Of a stretch of 54,610 nucleotides of DNA, positions 40,794 through 48,585 are shown in pieces. This stretch comes from JAILLW01 sp045629045 (GTDB lineage Bacteria; Bacillota; Clostridia; Lachnospirales; Lachnospiraceae): the NCBI GenBank assembly GCA_045629045.1, contig JAZQQM010000048.1, forward strand, positions 1 through 54,610, in the 5' to 3' direction. Under the pieces are notes generated by a model. That model was not told where the DNA came from, did no database searches, and worked only from the letters and a program-made list of their open reading frames with translations. The translations under genes and the position numbers were made by a program. The stretch's first letter is position 1. Every line of letters starts with the position of its first letter.

Positions 40794-43424
40794 TCACCGG
40801 TCTGCAACTACTAGTTTCTTCAGCACCATGCCTTCACTTAAAGGTTTAATAACGATTATGTTTTTGCCCTGCTTAAGCGTTGATTTTACGCTACTTACGC
40901 GGTCATTGTTAAGCACACCCACGTACCACATAAGTGCATTGTCACCAACTTTGAATCCATCGCCAACCGCATTTACTATACCCTGCGACTCACCGTTTAT
41001 GCTGTACTCATATTCAAGTTTATTATCCGTAAAAGGAGGATTGGTGGGCATCATATGAATTCTTAATTCATATTCGCCTTCTTCAGGAACCTCAACAGTA
41101 ACCTCGGAGACTTCTTTAAGTCTGTTGCTTAACTCATATTTTTTAACAGGATTGCAAACCTTAGGATATACTTCTATCTTTATCCTGCCTCTGTCAGTAA
41201 TAACCGTAACCGTTCCGATAATATTATGTAAACCGCTATTCGTTACTGTAATGCACAAAGGATATACTCCGTCGCTTCCTATCAGATTCTCTTCTTCACC
41301 TGTTGCGGCGTTAACATTAAGGTCGCCCTCCGCCATAATCTTGAATTTCGTCTCATTATAGGAGGTTGCAAACAAATCTATAACAGCCTCATCATCCGTA
41401 TACACTTTGAGCACCCGGCCTGTCCAGTCTCCGCCCTGAGTATATTCACGGGTTTTGGGATTAACTGCCACAATACCGGCCTTATTGGTTCCTATAACCT
41501 GGTGCAAAGTCGGATTAATGTTTTCTTCTTCGTTCCAGTGAATGAATCCTATGTGCTCGCTAAGGCCCATTCCTGTCCAGAAACCGTTATTTTCGGTATG
41601 CACCATATCCACAAGTTCTTTATCAAAGGCAAGCATATCCATTATCGAACTGTTAAGTTCATTGGCCTTAACTGCGCCTATTGAAGAAAGAAACTTATTC
41701 TGTGCTGCAAGCAGCTGCATCATATGTGTATTTACATTGCCCATAAGAGGATAATATACGAACTCAAAGAAGCTGAATTTATTAAGAGGACGCATTCCCT
41801 GATACATCATCTCGCAGTTCTGCCTTAACTTAATGCATTCTCTGTAGAGCTCGTCAAGATCATCCTCCGGATAATTCTCCAGAATTCTGTCTGCATTAAG
41901 TGTTTCCGGCCTTCTGTTTGAAGCTATTCGGGTATAGCCTTCGAGAAGTTCAAAGGTTACTTCCCTTTCTACCTGTGAAAAAGTCGGAAATACCCTGTCA
42001 ATAAACAGTTTCGTATACTCGCTTCCCGCATGTTTGTTGGTAATTCCCCACTTATCATAGTCGTATGCCAGATCAAGGAAGAAGGCAAGGGGAAACTCTG
42101 TTGTAAATATGTCGCCTACGTTTACTATCCACAGGTCCCTTATTCCGTTCTCGTAGGCCGTGCACATATTCTGATGAACCTTTGGCAAATATGACGAGTT
42201 AACCCACTCATAGCTAATGGGTGCGCCGTGATAATCGAAATGATAATACATTCCGTATCCGCCATTGTGCTTACGCATATGTTCTGTAGGCAGTGTACGA
42301 AGATTACCGAAATTATCATCGCAAAGCATCAGGGTTACACCCTCAAGTTCCGGCGAATCCATAAGTCCCGGCGTCGTTTCGTCACCGTAAAAGAACGGTT
42401 CAACTTCCTTATATAGTGCAAGCATTCTGGGAACGCTCATTATATCTTTGTTCACACAATCCTTAATAAGCTTTTCCTGTGTTTTAAGTACGTCTCTTAA
42501 ATACTCGATATTATCGGCAAGAGTTGCTTCATGGCCCAAAATAGTAGAATCGGCCTCACCTCTCATGCCCACCGTAATAACCGTTTCATAGGGAGCGCAT
42601 CTCTTAAGTCCGTCCTCCCAGAACTTCGTAATACCTTCTCTGTTGCGGACGAAATTCCAGTCATCACCGTAGATTGACTTAGGCCCCCGTACATATTTAT
42701 ATTCCTCGCCGCTTCTGTTACAGGGTTCATGGTGTGACATGCCCATTACAACTCCCATTTCATCGGCAAGTATGGCATTATCAAGCTCAGGACCGTCCAT
42801 ATTAAAACGTGCCGCCCACATGGCGGGCCACATATAGTTGCCCTTAAGTCTGAGCAACAATTCAAATACTCTTTCATAGCACTTGGCATTAAAGCCTCCG
42901 AAACGCTTGTTACACCAGGTGCCGAAAGCCGGCCACTCATCGTTTATAAAAAAGCCCCTGTATCTTACGGAAGGCTCCTTTGATACAAGAAGCATGCTTT
43001 CATCTATTATCACTTCATTCTTCGGAGCGGGCATTACATCCCCCCAGTTAACGAAGGGTGATACTCCCATCACCTCGGACAAATGAAACATTCCGTATAT
43101 GGTTCCTCTCTTATCGGAGCCCACTATATACAATTCTTCATTTATTATTGTCCAAAGATATACTTCCCTCTTACCTGCGATGGTCGTTGTGTCGATTGTA
43201 TCCGGAACTTCATCTTTATTAAGCGTATAAACATATACATTTGAAGCTACGGCTGATGTATTCTTTGATTCGGTTTCCGAAGCTATAGTTGTTTCTTTCT
43301 TTGGCTCACTTCTTCTAAACACCTTGGCTATATCGTCATTTACGTATCCTGCTATACGCTTAACTCCTGGATACGCACTATCCGCTACCGATATTCTTGT
43401 GTTCCTGGTAATAATTGTTTTCAT
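40794..43424 (-). CDS. GH115-type alpha-glucuronidase
   Basis: An 876-residue protein of glycoside hydrolase family 115, whose members remove (4-O-methyl)glucuronic acid from xylan. The N-terminal accessory domain (about 1-155) is followed by the barrel with RYRGFFINDEWPAFGTW, ARFGGFN-type and RLKGNYMWPAMW stretches and YHFDYHGAPISYEW; a C-terminal beta domain completes it. There is no signal peptide, so it should act in the cytoplasm on imported oligosaccharides. A ROK sugar kinase gene lies 159 bases upstream on the same strand. Confidence 0.88.
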   Translation of the reverse strand: MKTIITRNTRISVADSAYPGVKRIAGYVNDDIAKVFRRSEPKKETTIASETESKNTSAVASNVYVYTLNKDEVPDTIDTTTIAGKREVYLWTIINEELYIVGSDKRGTIYGMFHLSEVMGVSPFVNWGDVMPAPKNEVIIDESMLLVSKEPSVRYRGFFINDEWPAFGTWCNKRFGGFNAKCYERVFELLLRLKGNYMWPAMWAARFNMDGPELDNAILADEMGVVMGMSHHEPCNRSGEEYKYVRGPKSIYGDDWNFVRNREGITKFWEDGLKRCAPYETVITVGMRGEADSTILGHEATLADNIEYLRDVLKTQEKLIKDCVNKDIMSVPRMLALYKEVEPFFYGDETTPGLMDSPELEGVTLMLCDDNFGNLRTLPTEHMRKHNGGYGMYYHFDYHGAPISYEWVNSSYLPKVHQNMCTAYENGIRDLWIVNVGDIFTTEFPLAFFLDLAYDYDKWGITNKHAGSEYTKLFIDRVFPTFSQVEREVTFELLEGYTRIASNRRPETLNADRILENYPEDDLDELYRECIKLRQNCEMMYQGMRPLNKFSFFEFVYYPLMGNVNTHMMQLLAAQNKFLSSIGAVKANELNSSIMDMLAFDKELVDMVHTENNGFWTGMGLSEHIGFIHWNEEENINPTLHQVIGTNKAGIVAVNPKTREYTQGGDWTGRVLKVYTDDEAVIDLFATSYNETKFKIMAEGDLNVNAATGEEENLIGSDGVYPLCITVTNSGLHNIIGTVTVITDRGRIKIEVYPKVCNPVKKYELSNRLKEVSEVTVEVPEEGEYELRIHMMPTNPPFTDNKLEYEYSINGESQGIVNAVGDGFKVGDNALMWYVGVLNNDRVSSVKSTLKQGKNIIVIKPLSEGMVLKKLVVADR

Positions 43425-43475
43425 AAATTAAATCTCCAACAAATCTGTATTTATATTTCTCTGTCCAAGAGACGA

Positions 43476-43554
43476 GGTTACGTATTTGGCCAATTTCCAT
43501 CGTTTTCTGTACCCCTCGCGCTCCGTATCTAACGAAAAGATTACATATTCGGCC
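43476..43554. repeat. Two related 16-bp direct repeats upstream of GH115
   Basis: GGTTACGTATTTGGCC at 43476-43491 and GATTACATATTCGGCC at 43539-43554 match at 13 of 16 positions and are 63 bases apart. They lie in the 159-base gap before the GH115 gene and could be sites for a sugar regulator. Confidence 0.4.
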
Positions 43555-43583
43555 CAAAGGCTACAAATACCAAAATACAATAG

Positions 43584-44465
43584 TCATCTACCCTTTCTGT
43601 CATACTCCATCTGTCCAAGCTTTGCTGCGCCCAGGATTCCCTGCTTGTCATCAAGGGACTGACATACTATATATCTGTCTAAATCATCTACGTATTCATT
43701 TTTAATATATCCGTTAATATATTCTTTGAACTTCTTACGTATAATCGGGAATAACTGTTCCTGGTGCATGACGCCGCCTCCGAGAATTATTCTTTGAGGA
43801 GACAGAATCATTGTATAAGAAACCAACGCTTCAGCTATATAATCCGCCTCCAGTTCCCATACTTTCTTATTATCGGTAAGTTCTATCCCTTTTCGTCCCC
43901 AGCGCTCTTCTATAGCCGGTCCGGAGCACAGTCCTTCAAAACAATTCTTATGGTACGGACAGCGTCCCCCATAATTGTCACCTTGGTGTTTGGTTAACAT
44001 AATATGTCCACCTTCCGGGTGCATTGCACCGTGAAGCAGCTTGCCTTCGCTGATTATGCCAATACCAATTCCCGTTCCTATTGTTATGTAAACTATATTG
44101 TTTAGACCTTTGCCTGCGCCGTATACATGCTCACCCAGCGCCGAACCGTTAACATCCGTGTCAAAGCCCACGGGAATATTAAGTTCTCTGCTAAACTCGC
44201 CTACTATGTTTACATTACGCCAGCCTTCCTTAGGAGTTGATGTAATATATCCGTATGTTTTTGACTCACGATTAAGATCAATGGGGCCGAAGCATGCAAT
44301 GCCGAGTGCATCTGCCTTTTCATTCTTAAAATATTCTATTAATTCCGGAATTGTTTCCTTCGGCGATTTGGTCGGAAAGGATTGTTCCTTAAGGATATTG
44401 CCCTTATCATCCACAATTGCGCATACCATCTTCGTTCCGCCCGCTTCAAGTGCTCCAAAAAGCAT
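43584..44465 (-). CDS. ROK-family sugar kinase, fructokinase-like
   Basis: The 293-residue kinase shows the ATP motif ALEAGGTKMVCAIVD at its start, the substrate and metal stretch FDTDVNGSALGEHVYGAG, EGGHIML, and the zinc motif His...Cys-x2-His-x2-Cys (HQGDNYGGRCPYHKNCFEG), as in ScrK-type fructokinases. It phosphorylates a cytoplasmic hexose. I start at ATG 44465 after GGGAGG. The GH115 gene downstream suggests a link to plant sugars, but the substrate is not certain. Confidence 0.88.
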   Translation of the reverse strand: MLFGALEAGGTKMVCAIVDDKGNILKEQSFPTKSPKETIPELIEYFKNEKADALGIACFGPIDLNRESKTYGYITSTPKEGWRNVNIVGEFSRELNIPVGFDTDVNGSALGEHVYGAGKGLNNIVYITIGTGIGIGIISEGKLLHGAMHPEGGHIMLTKHQGDNYGGRCPYHKNCFEGLCSGPAIEERWGRKGIELTDNKKVWELEADYIAEALVSYTMILSPQRIILGGGVMHQEQLFPIIRKKFKEYINGYIKNEYVDDLDRYIVCQSLDDKQGILGAAKLGQMEYDRKGR

Positions 44466-44532
44466 AATTACCTCCCATATCGTATACTTACATACCACGC
44501 TCACATTTTACCATATATTATCAGATTTGTAC

Positions 44533-44654
44533 GGGGCAATATGCTCAGTTGTAGTGCCTTAGTCTACGCCCCCCTTAGCGAGGTTCTTTCGAGCTTAGTA
44601 ACGTACGCAAGACTAACGGAGCGAAAGCGCCACTACAACTGAGCATATTGCCCC
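44533..44654. repeat. 122-bp element with 24-bp perfect inverted ends
   Basis: The first 24 bases (44533-44556, starting GGGGCAATATGC) are the exact complement of the last 24 (44631-44654). The 74-base interior has its own imperfect dyad centred on GTAC (CTTTCG..TTAGT facing ACTAA..CGAAAG). It sits between the divergent ROK kinase and Na/Pi transporter genes. TTGCCC in the right arm is the -35 box of the transporter promoter. No target-site duplication is evident. It may be a small mobile palindrome or a regulatory structure. Confidence 0.75.
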
Positions 44655-44676
44655 TAACATCTAAATAATATATAAT
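44648..44676 (+). promoter_or_regulatory. Promoter of the Na/Pi cotransporter gene
   Basis: A perfect -10 box TATAAT (44671-44676) lies 17 bases after TTGCCC (44648-44653), which is inside the right arm of the inverted-repeat element. The mirror copy of TTGCCC in the left arm could serve the ROK kinase in the other direction, where only a weak -10 (TATATG-like) is seen. Confidence 0.65.
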
Positions 44677-44726
44677 GTAAATTGTGCGTGCGAACGCTTA
44701 TCTCATGTTAAAAACAGGAGTCGATT

Positions 44727-46514
44727 ATGCTTATTTTTAATATTATTTCTTTAATGGGCGGTTTAGCCATGTTCCTTTACGGAATGCGACTTATGGGAAA
44801 TTCTCTTAAGGAAGGTTCTTCAGGAACTTTGAAGCTTGCCATGGAGAAGGTAACAAATAACTATTTTAAAGCCTTTCTTCTGGGTATTGCCGTTACCGCA
44901 ATCATCCAGTCTTCAACAGCCACCATTGTTATCACTTCAGGTCTTGTTGCTGCAGGAATTATATCTTTGGACCAGTCCCTTGGAATTATTATAGGTGCCA
45001 ATGTAGGTACAACAGTAACAGGTCAGATTATTCGACTGCTTGACGTTGATGCCGAAAAGGGCTCATGGCTTCAGTTCTTCCAGCCATCCACTTTGGCGCC
45101 CCTTGCTCTTATAATTGGTATATCTTTGATCATGTTCTTCAAGTTCAAGAAATCCGACAACATCGGTAATATTGCCGTAGGTTTCGGTATTTTGTTCTCA
45201 GGACTTCTTAATATGACAAGTGCTGTTTCAACCTTTACCGAAACGGGAATAATCGATAAGCTTTTTACCCAGCTTGGTGATAATCCTTTCCTTGGGTATT
45301 TAACAGGTGCAGGTATTGCTTTCGTACTTCAAAGCTCATCGGCTACAATCGGTATTTTGCAGGCTTTTTCAATGGCCGGCGATATTCCCTTCAAAGCCAT
45401 ATACAGCGTTATCATAGGTATCTATCTCGGTGACTGTGTTACAACCGCTATCGTGTGTTCGATCGGGGCTAAATCTGACGCCCGCCGGGTTGGTATCGTT
45501 AACATCCTGTTTAACTTAAGCGAAACCGTAGTTGTTCTTGTTGCCGTGCTCATTTCCCACTCACTGGGATTGCTGGACTTTATCTGGGATACGCCTCTTA
45601 GATCCGGCGGTATTGCAAATACCAACACCGTATTTAATTTAGGATGCGCTATTTTGCTTCTTCCCATGGTAAAAGTATATCGTAACTTAAGTCATAAAAT
45701 CGTCAAGGAAGAACCTGCCAAGGAGTTTAAGTATGCCGATAAGTTAAGTGCTCTTAACCCTGTATTCTTCAGCACTCCGGCCCTGGCACTCCGCAGCTGT
45801 TACGATGCCCTTATGACCATGGTCGAGACCTCATACAAAAGTATCAATCTTGCCATTGATTTAGTTGCTCACTATGATGAAAAAACATATGAATTAATTC
45901 AGGAGGAAGAAGAAAACATAGACCTTCTGACCGACCGTGTGGACAGTTACCTGGTTCAGTTATCGCCACATATCAGTGAAGATAATTTCATAGTTATTCT
46001 GACGCAGTACCACAAGGTTGTTTCGGAGTTCGAGCATTTGGGAGATACTGCAGTATATATTTCCCGTGCTGCCAAATCTCTTCATGATGAAAACATTACC
46101 TTTACGGCCAATGCCATTAAGGAGCTTTCGCTGGCGCGCCTGTTACTTAATTCAATTATGGATTATGCCAAGGACGCTTTTGAAAAGAGAAACGTAGATG
46201 CTTCACACCACATAGAACCACTTACGGATGTTATGAGTGACTTGACAAGCACCCTCCACGATAATCATCTTAGCCGACTTCGTGAAGGACTTTGTACCGT
46301 AAGAGCCGGCATCCTGTTCCTTGAAGTCCTTTCAAATATGGATTCAATTGCAGGTACATGTTCAAACATAGGTATTGCCACAATTTCGAGAGTTCATCCC
46401 GAAACTGCCAACAATACACACGCATATATCGGTTCTCTTCGTCAGGAAGAACAATTCACCAAAGAATATGAGAAAGTACATGATTTGTATTTTTCACAGC
46501 TTGAGGACGTATAA
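44727..46514 (+). CDS. Na+/phosphate cotransporter with PhoU-like domain
   Basis: The 595-residue membrane protein has two repeated transport domains, each with the signature seen here as AIIQSSTATIVITSG (about 58-72) and FVLQSSSATIGILQAF (about 200-215), and eight or so membrane helices up to about residue 325. The C-terminal 230 residues form a PhoU-like helical bundle. It takes up phosphate with sodium. It is the only confident plus-strand gene in the window, with AGGAG six bases before ATG. Confidence 0.93.
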   Translation: MLIFNIISLMGGLAMFLYGMRLMGNSLKEGSSGTLKLAMEKVTNNYFKAFLLGIAVTAIIQSSTATIVITSGLVAAGIISLDQSLGIIIGANVGTTVTGQIIRLLDVDAEKGSWLQFFQPSTLAPLALIIGISLIMFFKFKKSDNIGNIAVGFGILFSGLLNMTSAVSTFTETGIIDKLFTQLGDNPFLGYLTGAGIAFVLQSSSATIGILQAFSMAGDIPFKAIYSVIIGIYLGDCVTTAIVCSIGAKSDARRVGIVNILFNLSETVVVLVAVLISHSLGLLDFIWDTPLRSGGIANTNTVFNLGCAILLLPMVKVYRNLSHKIVKEEPAKEFKYADKLSALNPVFFSTPALALRSCYDALMTMVETSYKSINLAIDLVAHYDEKTYELIQEEEENIDLLTDRVDSYLVQLSPHISEDNFIVILTQYHKVVSEFEHLGDTAVYISRAAKSLHDENITFTANAIKELSLARLLLNSIMDYAKDAFEKRNVDASHHIEPLTDVMSDLTSTLHDNHLSRLREGLCTVRAGILFLEVLSNMDSIAGTCSNIGIATISRVHPETANNTHAYIGSLRQEEQFTKEYEKVHDLYFSQLEDV

Positions 46515-46554
46515 AAATATAAGTAATCGAAACGTGCGCCGCAAGGTGCCCTAC

Positions 46555-46583
46555 AAAAAAGGGACTGTCTTAACAGTCCCTTT
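46555..46583. terminator. Bidirectional terminator between converging genes
   Basis: AAAGGGACTGT (46558-46568) pairs with its complement (46573-46583) around a four-base loop. Runs of T end the stem on both strands. It separates the Na/Pi transporter gene from the converging guanylyltransferase gene. Confidence 0.85.
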
Positions 46584-46594
46584 AATAATATCTT

Positions 46595-47899
46595 TTAGCA
46601 TTTTACTTTATCGTCAACGCGTATCTCTTTGCCAAGCTGAACTTCCATAACCTTAAGTTCCGTAATGGCCTCAATAGTATGTTTAACACCCTTTGGCATC
46701 TTAACCACGTCTCCGGGGCCTACATTCATGATTGTTCCGTCTATTGTAACGATTCCCTTACCTTCGATAATGGTCCATACCTCATCACGACGATTATGAT
46801 AGTGATAATTCATCTTATGGCCTTCTGTTAATGTGACACGTATTGTAAGGCTTTCGTCCTGAACATCAAGTACTCTGAAACTACCCCATGACTTCTCGGC
46901 AAACATTATCTGCTGGTCAATCTTATCAACATAGGGTTTGATGTAGCTTGACTGGTCCTTATCGGAAACAAGAATTCCCTCGGGAGAAGCAGCAACTACT
47001 ATATCCTTAAGGCCCATACAAAGAATAGGCATATCAAGCTCGTTAATTACATGAGTATTAAGGCAACGGTCGTCCAAAGTTGCTTCGCCGATTGTGGGCT
47101 CTTCCATAGCCTCGGTAAGAGTATTCCAGGTACCCAAATCCTTCCACTGACCACCGAATCTCATAACGGCAATGCTTGATTCCTTTTCGACTACGGCATA
47201 GTCAAAACTGATTTTTTCAAGAGTTGCATATTTGTCTCTTAAATCATAGAAATCCGTAAAATCAATTAATTCATGTGCCTTTTCAAGAATGTATTTAAGC
47301 TTAAAAGCAAATACACCGCCGTTCCATAAAGCGCCCTGCTCTATATAAGAAGCAGCGGTTTCGGCATCGGGCTTTTCTTTAAATGTCTTAACTGTACTGA
47401 CATTATTGTCATTATCGGGAATAATATATCCATACTTTTCCGACGGATATGTGGGTTCCATTCCCATAAGTACGATATTGGCCTTTTCATCCGCAGCAAT
47501 ATCCGAAAGCGTTCTTAATGCTCTAAAGTAATCTTCGTCCACGTACGGGTCAACCGGACATACAACTACAGGTTCATCCTCATCAATATTCTCATAGTCA
47601 CTAAGATAAGATGCTGCAAGAACAATAGCCGGGAAGGTATCTCTTCTGCAAGGCTCTACGCAAATACCTACGTTAATACCTACCTGATTGTTAATGGCAC
47701 TTACCTGTGCCTTGGATGTTCCTATTGTGACAGATGCGTCAGGATCTACAGCCTTAATCTGACGATACATTCTTTGAACCATTGACTCATAACTACCGTC
47801 ATCCGTCTTAAATAATTTAATAAACTGTTTCGAACGAACATCATTTGAAAGCGGCCATAATCTCTTTCCGGAACCGCCTGATAAAAGAATAATATGCAC
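46595..47899 (-). CDS. manC: Mannose-1-phosphate guanylyltransferase
   Basis: The 434-residue enzyme makes GDP-mannose for polysaccharides. The N-terminal nucleotidyltransferase motif LSGGSGKRLWPLSND (about 5-19) binds GTP; the C-terminal cupin (about 340-430; HYHNRRDEVWTIIEGKG) is typical of ManC or type II mannose-6-phosphate isomerase-guanylyltransferases. I see no separate polysaccharide gene cluster around it. Confidence 0.88.
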   Translation of the reverse strand: MHIILLSGGSGKRLWPLSNDVRSKQFIKLFKTDDGSYESMVQRMYRQIKAVDPDASVTIGTSKAQVSAINNQVGINVGICVEPCRRDTFPAIVLAASYLSDYENIDEDEPVVVCPVDPYVDEDYFRALRTLSDIAADEKANIVLMGMEPTYPSEKYGYIIPDNDNNVSTVKTFKEKPDAETAASYIEQGALWNGGVFAFKLKYILEKAHELIDFTDFYDLRDKYATLEKISFDYAVVEKESSIAVMRFGGQWKDLGTWNTLTEAMEEPTIGEATLDDRCLNTHVINELDMPILCMGLKDIVVAASPEGILVSDKDQSSYIKPYVDKIDQQIMFAEKSWGSFRVLDVQDESLTIRVTLTEGHKMNYHYHNRRDEVWTIIEGKGIVTIDGTIMNVGPGDVVKMPKGVKHTIEAITELKVMEVQLGKEIRVDDKVKC

Positions 47900-47959
47900 T
47901 ACTAAATCCTCATTTCATTATTGTTATGTTAACCACACACTAATGGGTGATTAACCTTA

Positions 47960-48226
47960 TTAACCTTCTAAAATTAAGTATCTTCCGTCACCGACTTCAA
48001 ATACTTCATCTGCTTCAAGAATACTGTCTTCATCAAGTCCTTCAAGATCAAGACCTTCTTCTTCGAAGTACTCAATAACCTCCTGCAGGGAATTGGCTAC
48101 AACCGCAAAGTTCTCCTCAAGGAACTCTCTGGCATCCTCCAAATCCTCACAAACATCACCTTCCGGGAATAACTGTCCCTGGTTCTTAAGAAAACACTCC
48201 AATACTGCATTATCAAATTCCGGCAT
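47960..48226 (-). CDS. Small acidic protein of unknown function
   Basis: From ATG 48226 (MPEFDN), after AAGGGGG, the protein has 88 residues, many of them Glu and Asp. It is helical at first (EDLEDAREFLEENF) and ends in a beta turn GDGRYLILEG. I recall similar small proteins in other Lachnospiraceae without a known role. Confidence 0.6.
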   Translation of the reverse strand: MPEFDNAVLECFLKNQGQLFPEGDVCEDLEDAREFLEENFAVVANSLQEVIEYFEEEGLDLEGLDEDSILEADEVFEVGDGRYLILEG

Positions 48227-48336
48227 AGCATTGCCCCCTTTCGAGTAATATGTGAAATACCTGCACACCCCCGTGTGTAAGTTATATTTTATCACAGAAT
48301 ATCCACTTTTGTATTTATATTTTTGTACAAAAATAT

Positions 48337-48366
48337 ACTCCGGAATCAGTTATAAAATTCCGGAGT
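48337..48366 (-). terminator. Terminator of the small zinc-ribbon gene
   Basis: ACTCCGGAAT (48337-48346) and ATTCCGGAGT (48357-48366) form a perfect ten-pair stem with a ten-base loop, followed on the minus strand by TATATTTTT. It lies just after the stop at 48373. Confidence 0.75.
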
Positions 48367-48372
48367 AATTAA

Positions 48373-48585
48373 TCAGTCAAAATCCGTTATGCGCTTGTAC
48401 ATTGCACCATATCGATATCTTATCATTTCATTCTTGGCAAGGACATCTTCCTCATTGCCGTGGTACTGACATCTTAGGCAATAGTATTCATCCTTGTCCT
48501 TATCGTAAAACATATCCATATCAATATCTCGCATAAAGCACGAGGGACATCTGTAATTTAGTTTGCCTTTTCCAGCTTGAGCCAT
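48373..48585 (-). CDS. Small zinc-ribbon protein
   Basis: The 70-residue protein has a zinc ribbon formed by Cys-Pro-Ser-Cys (about 13-16) and Cys-Leu-Arg-Cys (about 36-39), followed by a basic helix. It overlaps the end of the large carbohydrate-type gene by 28 bases and is co-expressed with it. The role is unknown; nucleic-acid or protein binding is possible. Confidence 0.6.
   Translation of the reverse strand: MAQAGKGKLNYRCPSCFMRDIDMDMFYDKDKDEYYCLRCQYHGNEEDVLAKNEMIRYRYGAMYKRITDFD

Noticed and set aside
40597..40797. A 66-codon minus-strand frame between GH115 and rimP
   Set aside because: It covers the rimP promoter and the 13-bp repeats, has a basic low-complexity product and no clear ribosome site.
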